Of a stretch of 21,490 nucleotides of DNA, positions 15,219-21,490 are shown one piece after another. The position numbers and the translations under genes were made by a program. Source of the stretch: Acidobacteriaceae bacterium (lineage in GTDB: Bacteria > Acidobacteriota > Terriglobia > Terriglobales > Acidobacteriaceae); the NCBI GenBank assembly GCA_003140785.1, contig PLKY01000381.1, positions 1 to 21,490 on the forward strand, written 5' to 3'. Numbering within the stretch: the first letter of the stretch is position 1; each line of letters begins with the position of its first letter. Below the pieces are notes generated by a model. That model was given only the letters and a program-made list of their open reading frames with translations. It did no database searches and was not told where the DNA came from.

Positions 15219-15300
15219 GCAAAGCCCTCCGGGGCTAAAGCCCGCGACCGTTTTTTGGCCCTTTGTGCGGGGGTTGAAAACCCCCGCCTCCCTCCGTGTC
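15219..15300. repeat. Intergenic hairpin repeat (acidobacterial type)
   Basis: Two G/C hairpins in tandem. The first is GGGCTAAAGCCC near 15232-15243; the second has a perfect 9-bp stem, GCGGGGGTT (15267-15275) and AACCCCCGC (15279-15287), with a 3-base loop. T-runs (15251-15256 and 15302-15307) stand near the stems. It may end transcription after the ornithine-cyclodeaminase-like gene. The wording ('ggggctaaagccc ... gggggttgaaaaccccc') resembles intergenic repeats I associate with acidobacterial genomes; that recognition is from memory. Confidence 0.5.
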
Positions 15301-15535
15301 GGTTTTTTCCGCAGTTTGTAGAGTCGTGCCCTGTTACAAAGCAGGAAATGAACTCGGCATTCCGCATCCTGTAAAGCCCGGTTCGCCGCCAGTGGCCATA
15401 AGCGGAATGGGCAATTGCCGCGTCTTTACGAAGAGAGCGAACCATCTCCGAACCCGTGCCGGTGCGACTATTCTGAAAGCAGGCTCGGAATATCACTTTT
15501 CTTGTAGAACTGGCGCGCGTTGTGGAGGAGCGGCA

Positions 15536-17059
15536 ATGAGATTGAAGAAGTGGACTGGATTGGCGCTGGCGGCGCCGCTGCTCCTGGTGGGTTGCAAAGG
15601 CTTTTGGAACCCGGTCGGCTCCTCCGATTTCACCCTCTCCAACAGCGGCACTATCAGTGTGAGCACCCCCGGTGCTACCTCAGGCAACACCTCTACGATT
15701 ACCGTGACGCCATCGAACTCGTTTACTGGAACGGTCGCGCTTACCTGCGCAGTCACCACGTCGCCATCGAGCGCTACAAGCCCCGTTACGTGCAGCCTTT
15801 CTCCGACGTCGGTTACGATCAGCAGTACGGCGGCGCAAACGGCTACGCTGACTGCGACCACCACGTCCACTACGACTACCGGAACCTATGAAATTACGGT
15901 TACCGGCACCTCAGGCAGCGCTACGACGACTGCCACGGCCTGCGTCATAGTAGGAACTTCCTCGGGCAATTGCAGCACCAGCGCCGACACCAGCGGCAAC
16001 TTCTACGTGATGAACGTAGAGACGAAGCAGGTGGCCGGCTACTACGTGAATGCCGGCACGCTGACGCCTCTTCCAGGCAGTCCCGTCACTGTGCCTGCGA
16101 CACCGCTCGCGATGGCTGTGTCGCCCAATGGTGGTTTGCTTTATATCAGCACCGCCGATGGAATCTATGTGTACACGATCTCTTCCACGGGACAGCTCAC
16201 GCTCGGCAACGCCTCTGGTCCTGTGTCTTCCGATCAAGCGATCAGCATGCAGGTGAGCCCGGATAACGATTGGCTGATTGAGGTCGCAACTGGCGCACCC
16301 TACGTCTATGCCATTCCCATTGACTCGTCGACGGGCGCGGTAACTTCGAAGACCGAGCAATACGCGGTGCTCCCCGCAAGCACGGTGCAACAGGTTGCCA
16401 TCTCGCCCGACGAAACCTATGTTTTTGTCGCTATGGGATCGGAGGGGACCGCGACGGTTCCGTTCACTGCCGCGAATGCGAACCCGTTTGGAACTGTGGG
16501 AAGAATTGCGGCGGTGAACTCAGCCGGTGCAGCAATCTCGGTCGCGGTGGATCCGTTGCAATCCGGCCAGACTTCTCCGCGGCTTTTCTATATTGGGGAG
16601 ACTGCGGCTACTTCCGGCTCAAACACGGGCGGGTTGCGGGCTTTCAATTTCAGCACGCTCAGTTCAGGGAAACCGACCGAGATTTCCGGCTCGCCTTTCG
16701 GAAGCCAGGGTCTTGCGCCTTACTCGATCCTGCCTATCGCCACAGGGAACTACGTCTATGTGGTCAATCGACAGACAAGCAGCGGTTCCACGGGAGTGAT
16801 CGCGGGCTTCTCGATTTCCTCCAGCAGTGGCACGTATTCGCTTACGGCCCTGGGCAGCAATTTCGCCGCTGGAACGAATCCTGTGGCGTTGGCCGAAGAC
16901 AGCACCGGGACCTATGTGTTTGCAGTGGACTACGGCGGCAGCCCCGATCTGAAGGGGTACACGTTCGACTCGACCAATGCGGGCTACCTCGACGGGGTCA
17001 TCTCGGCGGCTACTGGCACCGATCCCGTGCAGGCCAGCGCTATTGCGGCAGCGCCCTAA
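15536..17059 (+). CDS. Lipoprotein with Ig-like domain and beta-propeller (lactonase-like)
   Basis: A 507-residue envelope lipoprotein. The signal LALAAPLLLVGC gives a lipobox with Cys20. Residues about 30-140 are a Ser/Thr-rich Ig-like domain (FTGTVALTCAV, then SLSPTSVTISSTAAQTATLT and GTYEITVTGTSG), a composition I associate with acidobacterial surface proteins. From about 155 to the end are repeated beta-propeller blades: NFYVMNVETKQVAGY, LAMAVSPNGGLLYISTADGI, QVAISPDETYVFVAMGSEG, VALAEDSTGTYVFAVDYGG. The blade pattern resembles YVTN/6-phosphogluconolactonase-like propellers, but no lactonase active site can be confirmed, so the role may be binding rather than catalysis. ATG 15536 has a perfect GGAGGAG ribosome binding site; the open frame upstream to 15296 lacks both signal and site. 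Confidence 0.85.
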   Translation: MRLKKWTGLALAAPLLLVGCKGFWNPVGSSDFTLSNSGTISVSTPGATSGNTSTITVTPSNSFTGTVALTCAVTTSPSSATSPVTCSLSPTSVTISSTAAQTATLTATTTSTTTTGTYEITVTGTSGSATTTATACVIVGTSSGNCSTSADTSGNFYVMNVETKQVAGYYVNAGTLTPLPGSPVTVPATPLAMAVSPNGGLLYISTADGIYVYTISSTGQLTLGNASGPVSSDQAISMQVSPDNDWLIEVATGAPYVYAIPIDSSTGAVTSKTEQYAVLPASTVQQVAISPDETYVFVAMGSEGTATVPFTAANANPFGTVGRIAAVNSAGAAISVAVDPLQSGQTSPRLFYIGETAATSGSNTGGLRAFNFSTLSSGKPTEISGSPFGSQGLAPYSILPIATGNYVYVVNRQTSSGSTGVIAGFSISSSSGTYSLTALGSNFAAGTNPVALAEDSTGTYVFAVDYGGSPDLKGYTFDSTNAGYLDGVISAATGTDPVQASAIAAAP

Positions 17060-17198
17060 GCTCGGTGCAGCGGCTGCGATGACGCCTGCCTGGCGGCGGG
17101 CGAGTTTGCCATTGCGATGCTGGGTTACCTCCACGCCGCGATGCGTTGCCGATTAACCTTTCGTCACATACACGGTGCTATCCTCAAGAGGAAGACCC

Positions 17199-18458
17199 GT
17201 GGCTGCATTGATGCGATTTCCGATTCCAGATGCCCCCCTCGTCAGGAGTCAAAGATCCAGGCTAGCTTTCATCTTGGCCCTTTCTTTCCTTGCACTTGTG
17301 GTGGGTTGTTCGCGGCTCAGGCTTAGGCAGGAGCACCATGAGACGGTCTACGTCTGGACGCGGCAAATGTATTTGCGCGATCGCGTTGCCGCTGTCTCGA
17401 ATCGAGTGGGCGAAGTCACCAACGGCGAACCACTTGAAGTGCTCGAACGCGGACGGCGCTTCTACCGGGTCAAAACTCCGAAGAACGAAGTCGGCTGGAT
17501 CCCCGAACGCGCAGTCATTGACGCCAAGACCTACGACGCCTTTGTCCAGTTGGCAAATCAACATAGGAACGATCCGGTGATCGCCACCGGCACGCTGCGC
17601 GACGACATTTATCTCCATTCGAGCCCCGGCCGCGAAACCGATCGCTTCTACCTTCTGGCTGGAAACGCCAAGGTGCAAATGCTGGTTCGCGCCACCGTGG
17701 CAAAAGCCGCCGTTCCAGGTCCGGCTGCTTTCGCCCCGCATGAGAACCCAGTGAAGGGAATGATCGCGACGCCTGTCAGCGTGGAACGGGGTCCCGCTAC
17801 CAAACCGGCGCATGCGCCGGAATCAGATGAGGCAAAACCCGGCGAAGGGAAATCGACGGCGCCGGAACCTCTTCCGCCTACGTTCGAAGATTGGTGGCTT
17901 ATTCGCGACGGCCAGGGCCGCGCCGGATGGGTGCTCGGGAGCCGCGTAGATGTGGATGTGCCCGACGATGTAGCGCAGTATGCCGAGGGCCAGCGCATTG
18001 TGGGCGCGTATGTCCTTGCCAAGGTGCATGACGACGAAGCGAGCACGGCGGATCATGAGGTTGCGGAGTATGTCACTGCGCTTGCGCCGCCGAAATCAGG
18101 CCTGCCTTTTGACTTCGACCAGATTCGAGTCTTTACCTGGAGCGTGAAGAAGCATCGCTACGAAACTGCGTTCCGCATTCATCCCATTCAGGGATTCCTT
18201 CCGGTGCGTGTGTCCACGGAGTCGGCTCCGACTGGGACCGAGCCGGTGTTTAGCTTCCTGGTTTCGACTTCACCCGATTTGGCGATTGAGCCCGGGACCG
18301 GCATCGCGCGGCCCGTCGCGCCTCGAACGATTAATTATGCGATGCGCGATACTTCGGTGCGCCGCATCGGTCCGGATATGGCACCCATCCCTACCATGCA
18401 TGAGCCGGGAGAGAAGGGTGACAAGGCGAAGCCGGCGAAAGGCAAGAAGCGCAAGTAG
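17199..18458 (+). CDS. Lipoprotein with SH3-like domains
   Basis: A 419-residue protein of unknown function, probably anchored by a lipid at Cys37 (FILALSFLALVVGC). The first bacterial SH3-like domain (about 50-105) includes VYVWTRQMYLRDR, NGEPLEVLERGRRFYRV and GWIPERAV. A second unit (about 128-245) starts TGTLRDDIYLHSSPG and ends WWLIRDGQGRAGWVLGSRV, but is interrupted by a Pro/Ala/Glu-rich linker of about 60 residues. The rest (about 250-400) is predicted beta-rich and unassigned; the C-terminus is Lys-rich. Such SH3 domains often bind peptidoglycan, so a cell-wall role is an inference. I choose GTG 17199 because AAGAGGA precedes it at good spacing; GTG 17175 and ATG 17211 are in frame. 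Confidence 0.75.
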   Translation: MAALMRFPIPDAPLVRSQRSRLAFILALSFLALVVGCSRLRLRQEHHETVYVWTRQMYLRDRVAAVSNRVGEVTNGEPLEVLERGRRFYRVKTPKNEVGWIPERAVIDAKTYDAFVQLANQHRNDPVIATGTLRDDIYLHSSPGRETDRFYLLAGNAKVQMLVRATVAKAAVPGPAAFAPHENPVKGMIATPVSVERGPATKPAHAPESDEAKPGEGKSTAPEPLPPTFEDWWLIRDGQGRAGWVLGSRVDVDVPDDVAQYAEGQRIVGAYVLAKVHDDEASTADHEVAEYVTALAPPKSGLPFDFDQIRVFTWSVKKHRYETAFRIHPIQGFLPVRVSTESAPTGTEPVFSFLVSTSPDLAIEPGTGIARPVAPRTINYAMRDTSVRRIGPDMAPIPTMHEPGEKGDKAKPAKGKKRK

Positions 18459-18491
18459 TAAAGCGGAGCTAGCCGCGCTGGGCGCGTGTTG

Positions 18492-18552
18492 GCGGAGTTA
18501 GCGTCGAATTTCTTCAATACACTTTGCCTGGAACAGTCTCGGCTAACGCCGC
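18492..18552. terminator. Long-loop inverted repeat between convergent genes
   Basis: GCGG-A-GTTAGC (18492-18502) can pair with GCTAAC-G-CCGC (18542-18552) over 10 bp with one A/G mismatch and a loop of 39 bases. It occupies the 98-bp gap between two convergent stop codons. There is no clear T-tract, so a bidirectional terminator is only a suggestion. Confidence 0.25.
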
Positions 18553-18556
18553 TTTC

Positions 18557-19984
18557 CTACGCGAGCTTCCAGGGGTCACGATACGGGCGCGTCAACAATT
18601 CGCTCGCGCCGGGATCGTTGAGGATTTTCTCCTCCGCAACATCCCAATGAATCTTGCGGCCGACCAGCATCGAGATCAGGCCGAGATGGCCGGGAATCGT
18701 GGAGTGATGCGCGACTTCGACGGGCGTGATGGTGGGCTTGCGCGATTTGACGCTGTCGAGGAAGTTGCGCCGATGTTCGTGGGATTCGTACAACTTCACC
18801 TTCCGTAGATCGTCGGGAAGGGAATCGCCCTTGGCCCATTCCGGATTGGACGCATCGAAGCCGCTGCGATCGACCCACACCCATCCGTCAGTGCCGATCC
18901 ATTTGGTGCCCATGCTGATGGCGGGAGAACCGCCAGCAATCGTCATTGTGACGTCGGCGGGATAATTCGTGACTTCCTTGCGGTAGGTGCATTCCACGGA
19001 GTACTTAGTCGCCGTGTTCCATACGGCGTTCGAGGCTGGGAATTCGCCGTGGCCTTCGACTTCCGACGGGCCAGACAAATCGAAGCCTAGGCCCCAATGC
19101 GCGATGTCTCCATGGTGCCCGATCCAATCCATCAGCTGACCACCGCCGGTGTTGTAGTTCCAGCGCCAGTTTTGGTAGACACGTTGTTCGATGTAGGGTT
19201 CCATTTTGGATGGACCGATCCAGCGGTCATAATCGAAATCGGCTGGCGGCTCGGTGACGGCGAGATTCCAGGCAGGAGTGCCGGGCACGATCTGCGCGGG
19301 GCTTGTGATCTTTTCTGGAAGAGAGGAAAGCCTGGTGAGCAATGCGGGAACGGTGCCGGGAAAATCATGGTGACCGCCGGGCAAGCCCACCTCGACGTGC
19401 GTGACGGTTCCGATGAGACCGTTGCGGACAATCTCCGCGGCTTTGTGAAATTGGGGCAACGAACGCTGCCACGAGCCGGTCTGCCAGATGATGTTGTTCT
19501 GTTGGACGGCTTTCACTATGGCCTGTTGCTCGGAGATGGTGCGCGCGAGCGGTTTTTCGCCGTAGATATCTTTCTTGCGCGCGGCCGCTTCAGTGGCCAC
19601 GATGGCGTGCCATTGGTCTGGAATGGCGATCATGATTGCATCGACATCGTCGCGCGCCAGCAGCTCGCGATAATCGTGATAGGCCTTGCAGTCTTTGTTT
19701 CCATATTTGCTGTTGACGGTGTCGACGGCGGCTTGCAGATGTTTCGCGTGGATATCGCATGCGGCCACGACCTGGCAGTCGTTCTCCGCCAAGAACGCCT
19801 TGGTGTTGGCCGGCCCCATCATGCCCCAGCCGATGACGCCGATGGTGATGCGATTGGAGGCGGAAGCGCGACCGGCCCGTGCCCAGGGCGCAGAGGAGAC
19901 AGCTGCCGCAGCTCCGGCTGCTTTGAGAAAACGCCGGCGCGTGATTGCGGAAAATGGATTGGAATTGCTTGAAGGGATGTTCAT
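18557..19984 (-). CDS. Gfo/Idh/MocA family oxidoreductase with twin-arginine signal
   Basis: A 475-residue exported NAD(P)-dependent oxidoreductase. The N-terminus carries a twin-arginine signal (ITRRRFLKAAG, residues 14-24; hydrophobic AAGAAAAVSSA, then ARA). The Rossmann fold begins ITIGVIGWGMMG (47-58) and the family's catalytic-loop motif is GEKPLA (142-147). The C-terminal alpha/beta domain includes NYNTGGGQLMDWIGHHGDI and HEHRRNFLDSVKSRKP, typical of the large secreted subgroup found in Acidobacteriota, Planctomycetota and Bacteroidota, members of which act on sugars or glycosides. Cofactor is expected to be loaded before export, which explains Tat use. ATG 19984 is preceded by GGAG; the frame extends to 20131 without a better start. 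It converges with the SH3 lipoprotein gene. Confidence 0.92.
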   Translation of the reverse strand: MNIPSSNSNPFSAITRRRFLKAAGAAAAVSSAPWARAGRASASNRITIGVIGWGMMGPANTKAFLAENDCQVVAACDIHAKHLQAAVDTVNSKYGNKDCKAYHDYRELLARDDVDAIMIAIPDQWHAIVATEAAARKKDIYGEKPLARTISEQQAIVKAVQQNNIIWQTGSWQRSLPQFHKAAEIVRNGLIGTVTHVEVGLPGGHHDFPGTVPALLTRLSSLPEKITSPAQIVPGTPAWNLAVTEPPADFDYDRWIGPSKMEPYIEQRVYQNWRWNYNTGGGQLMDWIGHHGDIAHWGLGFDLSGPSEVEGHGEFPASNAVWNTATKYSVECTYRKEVTNYPADVTMTIAGGSPAISMGTKWIGTDGWVWVDRSGFDASNPEWAKGDSLPDDLRKVKLYESHEHRRNFLDSVKSRKPTITPVEVAHHSTIPGHLGLISMLVGRKIHWDVAEEKILNDPGASELLTRPYRDPWKLA

Positions 19985-20208
19985 CATGTCTCCGAATGAA
20001 TTCGTCAGCGCGCCCGATCCAGTTTCGGCTGTCAGGAAATCGCGCCGCAATTTGGAGGACAACGAAGGCAGGGGAAGTCTAGCATCTTGGCACCGCAAGT
20101 ACACAAGCGCGGACGTGCCTGCTTCTCTCACCGGTTCGTGCGCTCCAGTTCGTATGCATTATGAGAGTGCGCCCTTACTGGAGCAGAAGGCTATGGGCAA
20201 CGCAGCCT

Positions 20209-20313
20209 GCGGGGGCTTTGCCCCCGCACCCCCAGGATTTAGCGCTTTGATGCCTCTCCCGATAGGGAGTTACTGCGAGCAGATAGCGAAAGGGGGATGC
20301 CGCAACATCCCCC
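20209..20313. repeat. Cluster of G/C-rich hairpins
   Basis: Three stem-loops in about 105 bp: GCGGGGGC/GCCCCCGC (20209-20216 and 20220-20227, 8 bp, 3-base loop), CTCCC/GGGAG (20256-20260 and 20265-20269) and GGGGGATG/CATCCCCC (20292-20299 and 20306-20313, 8 bp, 6-base loop). No gene covers them; a short open frame at 19686-20336 is not credible. They resemble a REP-type intergenic element and lie roughly 200 bp before the IS110 transposase start. The wider gap 19985-20508 holds nothing else I can name apart from the IS110 leader. Confidence 0.55.
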
Positions 20314-20453
20314 CTGGATCGGTCGAGGCCCACTGAGTCGGCGCTTGGGTTGCTTCCCAGCATGGCCCTATCCTCCGCTCAGTTCAAGACTGATTCTACT
20401 GCGGCAGGAAGAGAGCTGCATCTTTGCGGTGGGTCTAAAAGTACGACACTTTA

Positions 20454-20498
20454 CCTTGGGGGAAGGTGGTCGACTGAAGAAGCACCTTCTCCCCAAGG
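20454..20498 (+). promoter_or_regulatory. Leader hairpin overlapping the transposase ribosome binding site
   Basis: The arm CCTTGGGGGAAGGTG (20454-20468) pairs with CACCTTCTCCCCAAGG (20483-20498): 15 bp with a single bulged base and a 14-base loop. The Shine-Dalgarno AAGGAGGT (20495-20502) begins inside the 3' arm, so its first four bases are paired when the hairpin forms. This would lower translation of the transposase, particularly from read-through transcripts, as known for hairpins in other insertion sequences. The pairing is seen; the regulatory effect is inferred. Confidence 0.55.
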
Positions 20499-20509
20499 AG
20501 GTACTCAAC

Positions 20510-21490
20510 ATGCTGAGTAGCAATGTCAAGTATATCGGCCTGGATGTTCACAAGGAAGCGATTACCGTTGCGGTTCGCAATGGCGCGGGCAAGTTGGTCA
20601 TGGAATCGATCGTCGAAACCAAAGCGAGCACGCTGCTCCAGTTCCTGGAAGGGTTGCGAGGAGAGCTGCATGTGACCTTGGAAGAGGGGACCTGGGCGGC
20701 TTGGCTGTATGACGTGCTCAAACCGCACGTGCAGGAGATCGTGGTCTGCAACCCGCGCCGCAATGCTCTGTTGAAGGAGGGCAGCAAGAATGACAGGGTG
20801 GATGCGCGCAAGCTGTCCGAACTGCTGCGCGCCGGACTGCTGCGAGCGGTCTACCACGGAGAGAATGGACTGCGAACGTTGCGGGAGTTGGCGCGCAGCT
20901 ATCAGGTGGTCAGCAAAGACTTGAAGCGAGTGATGAATCGGCTCAAGGCGCTATATCGCAGCTGGGGTATTCCCTGCACGGGCACGCAGGTCTATAGCCG
21001 GCGCCATCGGGAGCAGTGGCTGAAGAAGATTCGGGAGGCCGGGGTACGTCGCCGCGCAGAGCTGTTCTATCAACAGCTGGATGGATTGCAGGTCTTGCGG
21101 CGCACAGTGCGAGGAGAACTCTTAGCCGAGAGCCGGAAGCATCAGGCCGTGAAAGTCTTGCGTCAGATTCCTTTCATCGGCCCGCTTCGGGCCGCGCAGC
21201 TGGTGGCCCTTATGCAGACACCGCACCGGTTCCGGAGCAAGCGGCAGCTGTGGACTTATAGTGGCCTGGCAGTAGAGACACACGACAGCGCGCAATATCG
21301 TTACGTGGATGGACAACTGCAACGTTCCAAGAAGCCGCAGCAGGTCCGCGGTCTCAATCAGAATCACAACCACGCGATGAAGGAGATCTTCAAGAGTGCG
21401 GCCCTGAGCGCCACTCTTCGTGCGGGGCCATTCCAGGATTTTTATGCAGGTTTGCTGGCCAAAGGGATGAAGCCGGAGTTAGCCCGCCTT
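20510..21490 (+). CDS. IS110-family transposase (DEDD), 3' end beyond the window
   Basis: 327 codons are open from ATG 20510 to the last base with no stop, so the gene is cut by the window edge. A perfect AAGGAGGT ribosome binding site lies 7 bp before the ATG. The RuvC-like DEDD domain is clear: Asp12 in YIGLDVHKE, Glu58/Glu59 in TLEEGTWAAWLYD, and Asp95 and Asp98 in SKNDRVDARKL. A helical linker follows, then the C-terminal Transposase_20-type domain from about 215 (LRQIPFIGPLRAAQLVALM, then RSKRQLWTYSGLAV and RGLNQNHNHAMKEIFKSAAL). The last residues (PFQDFYAGLLAKGMKPELARL) are near the usual end; about 20-30 residues are probably missing. IS110 recombinases move as circles and are guided by a structured bridge RNA encoded in the element's own non-coding end. 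The left end cannot be fixed without the right end. Confidence 0.92.
   Translation, partial: MLSSNVKYIGLDVHKEAITVAVRNGAGKLVMESIVETKASTLLQFLEGLRGELHVTLEEGTWAAWLYDVLKPHVQEIVVCNPRRNALLKEGSKNDRVDARKLSELLRAGLLRAVYHGENGLRTLRELARSYQVVSKDLKRVMNRLKALYRSWGIPCTGTQVYSRRHREQWLKKIREAGVRRRAELFYQQLDGLQVLRRTVRGELLAESRKHQAVKVLRQIPFIGPLRAAQLVALMQTPHRFRSKRQLWTYSGLAVETHDSAQYRYVDGQLQRSKKPQQVRGLNQNHNHAMKEIFKSAALSATLRAGPFQDFYAGLLAKGMKPELARL

Larger units (their letters stand above)
20340..21490 (+). mobile_element. IS110-family insertion sequence (left part; boundary uncertain)
   Basis: The element is defined by its transposase at 20510 and the leader hairpin at 20454-20498. The left boundary is a guess between the last REP-like stem (20313) and the leader hairpin. 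IS110 elements lack the usual terminal inverted repeats and generally make little or no target duplication, so no terminal signature can be read here. The right end is outside the window. Confidence 0.5.

Noticed and set aside
15219..15300. c-di-GMP (GEMM) or cobalamin riboswitch
   Set aside because: GCAAAGCC and CCGGGGCTAAA superficially recall GEMM, but the 5' half and the tetraloop/receptor arrangement are absent; the sequence reads as an intergenic hairpin repeat.
1..21490. CRISPR arrays, tRNA and rRNA genes
   Set aside because: No regularly spaced repeats and no tRNA T-arm/acceptor pattern or rRNA sequence was recognised on either strand by eye.

Overview
The window looks like chromosomal DNA of an Acidobacteriota member (Terriglobia/Acidobacteriaceae type). 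This is an inference from gene style: GC-rich codons, a lipoprotein with an Ig-like domain followed by a beta-propeller, a DUF2203 protein, a Tat-exported Gfo/Idh/MocA oxidoreductase, a large periplasmic GH3 enzyme, an IS110 transposase of a type I associate with acidobacteria, and G/C-rich intergenic hairpins. No rRNA, tRNA or CRISPR array was seen.

Layout. 1-440: the tail of a DUF4386 membrane protein and a tiny HicB-like antitoxin with no HicA next to it. 445-3094 (minus): a YihY/BrkB membrane protein followed by pyruvate kinase. 3318-5702 (plus): a secreted GH3 beta-glucosidase (bglX-like). 5703-6234: no convincing gene, but a perfect parS-type centromere site 26 bp after the bglX stop and one perfect DnaA box 127 bp further on. 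6235-9295 (minus): an accessory block with a large adenine-N6 DNA methyltransferase and a coupled downstream gene that appears to be split by a frameshift.

9541-13487 (plus): a membrane-anchored cytochrome c, then tatB, tatC (8-bp overlap), an M28/glutaminyl-cyclase-like metallopeptidase (4-bp overlap with tatC) and a TerC-family membrane protein. 13711-15132 (plus): DUF2203 protein and an ornithine cyclodeaminase/mu-crystallin family enzyme. 15133-15535: an intergenic hairpin repeat and a long leader. 15536-18458 (plus): two lipoproteins, one Ig/beta-propeller and one with SH3-like domains. 18557-19984 (minus): a Tat-signal Gfo/Idh/MocA oxidoreductase. 19985-20509: hairpin-rich intergenic DNA and an IS110 leader. 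20510-21490 (plus): an IS110-family transposase still open at the window edge.

The core genes suggest energy metabolism (pyruvate kinase, cytochrome c), oligosaccharide use (BglX, perhaps the oxidoreductase) and folded-protein export (TatBC, with a Tat-signal substrate about 7 kb away). The least ordinary parts are the parS site, the methyltransferase plus broken partner, and the IS110 leader with its strong hairpin overlapping the ribosome binding site.
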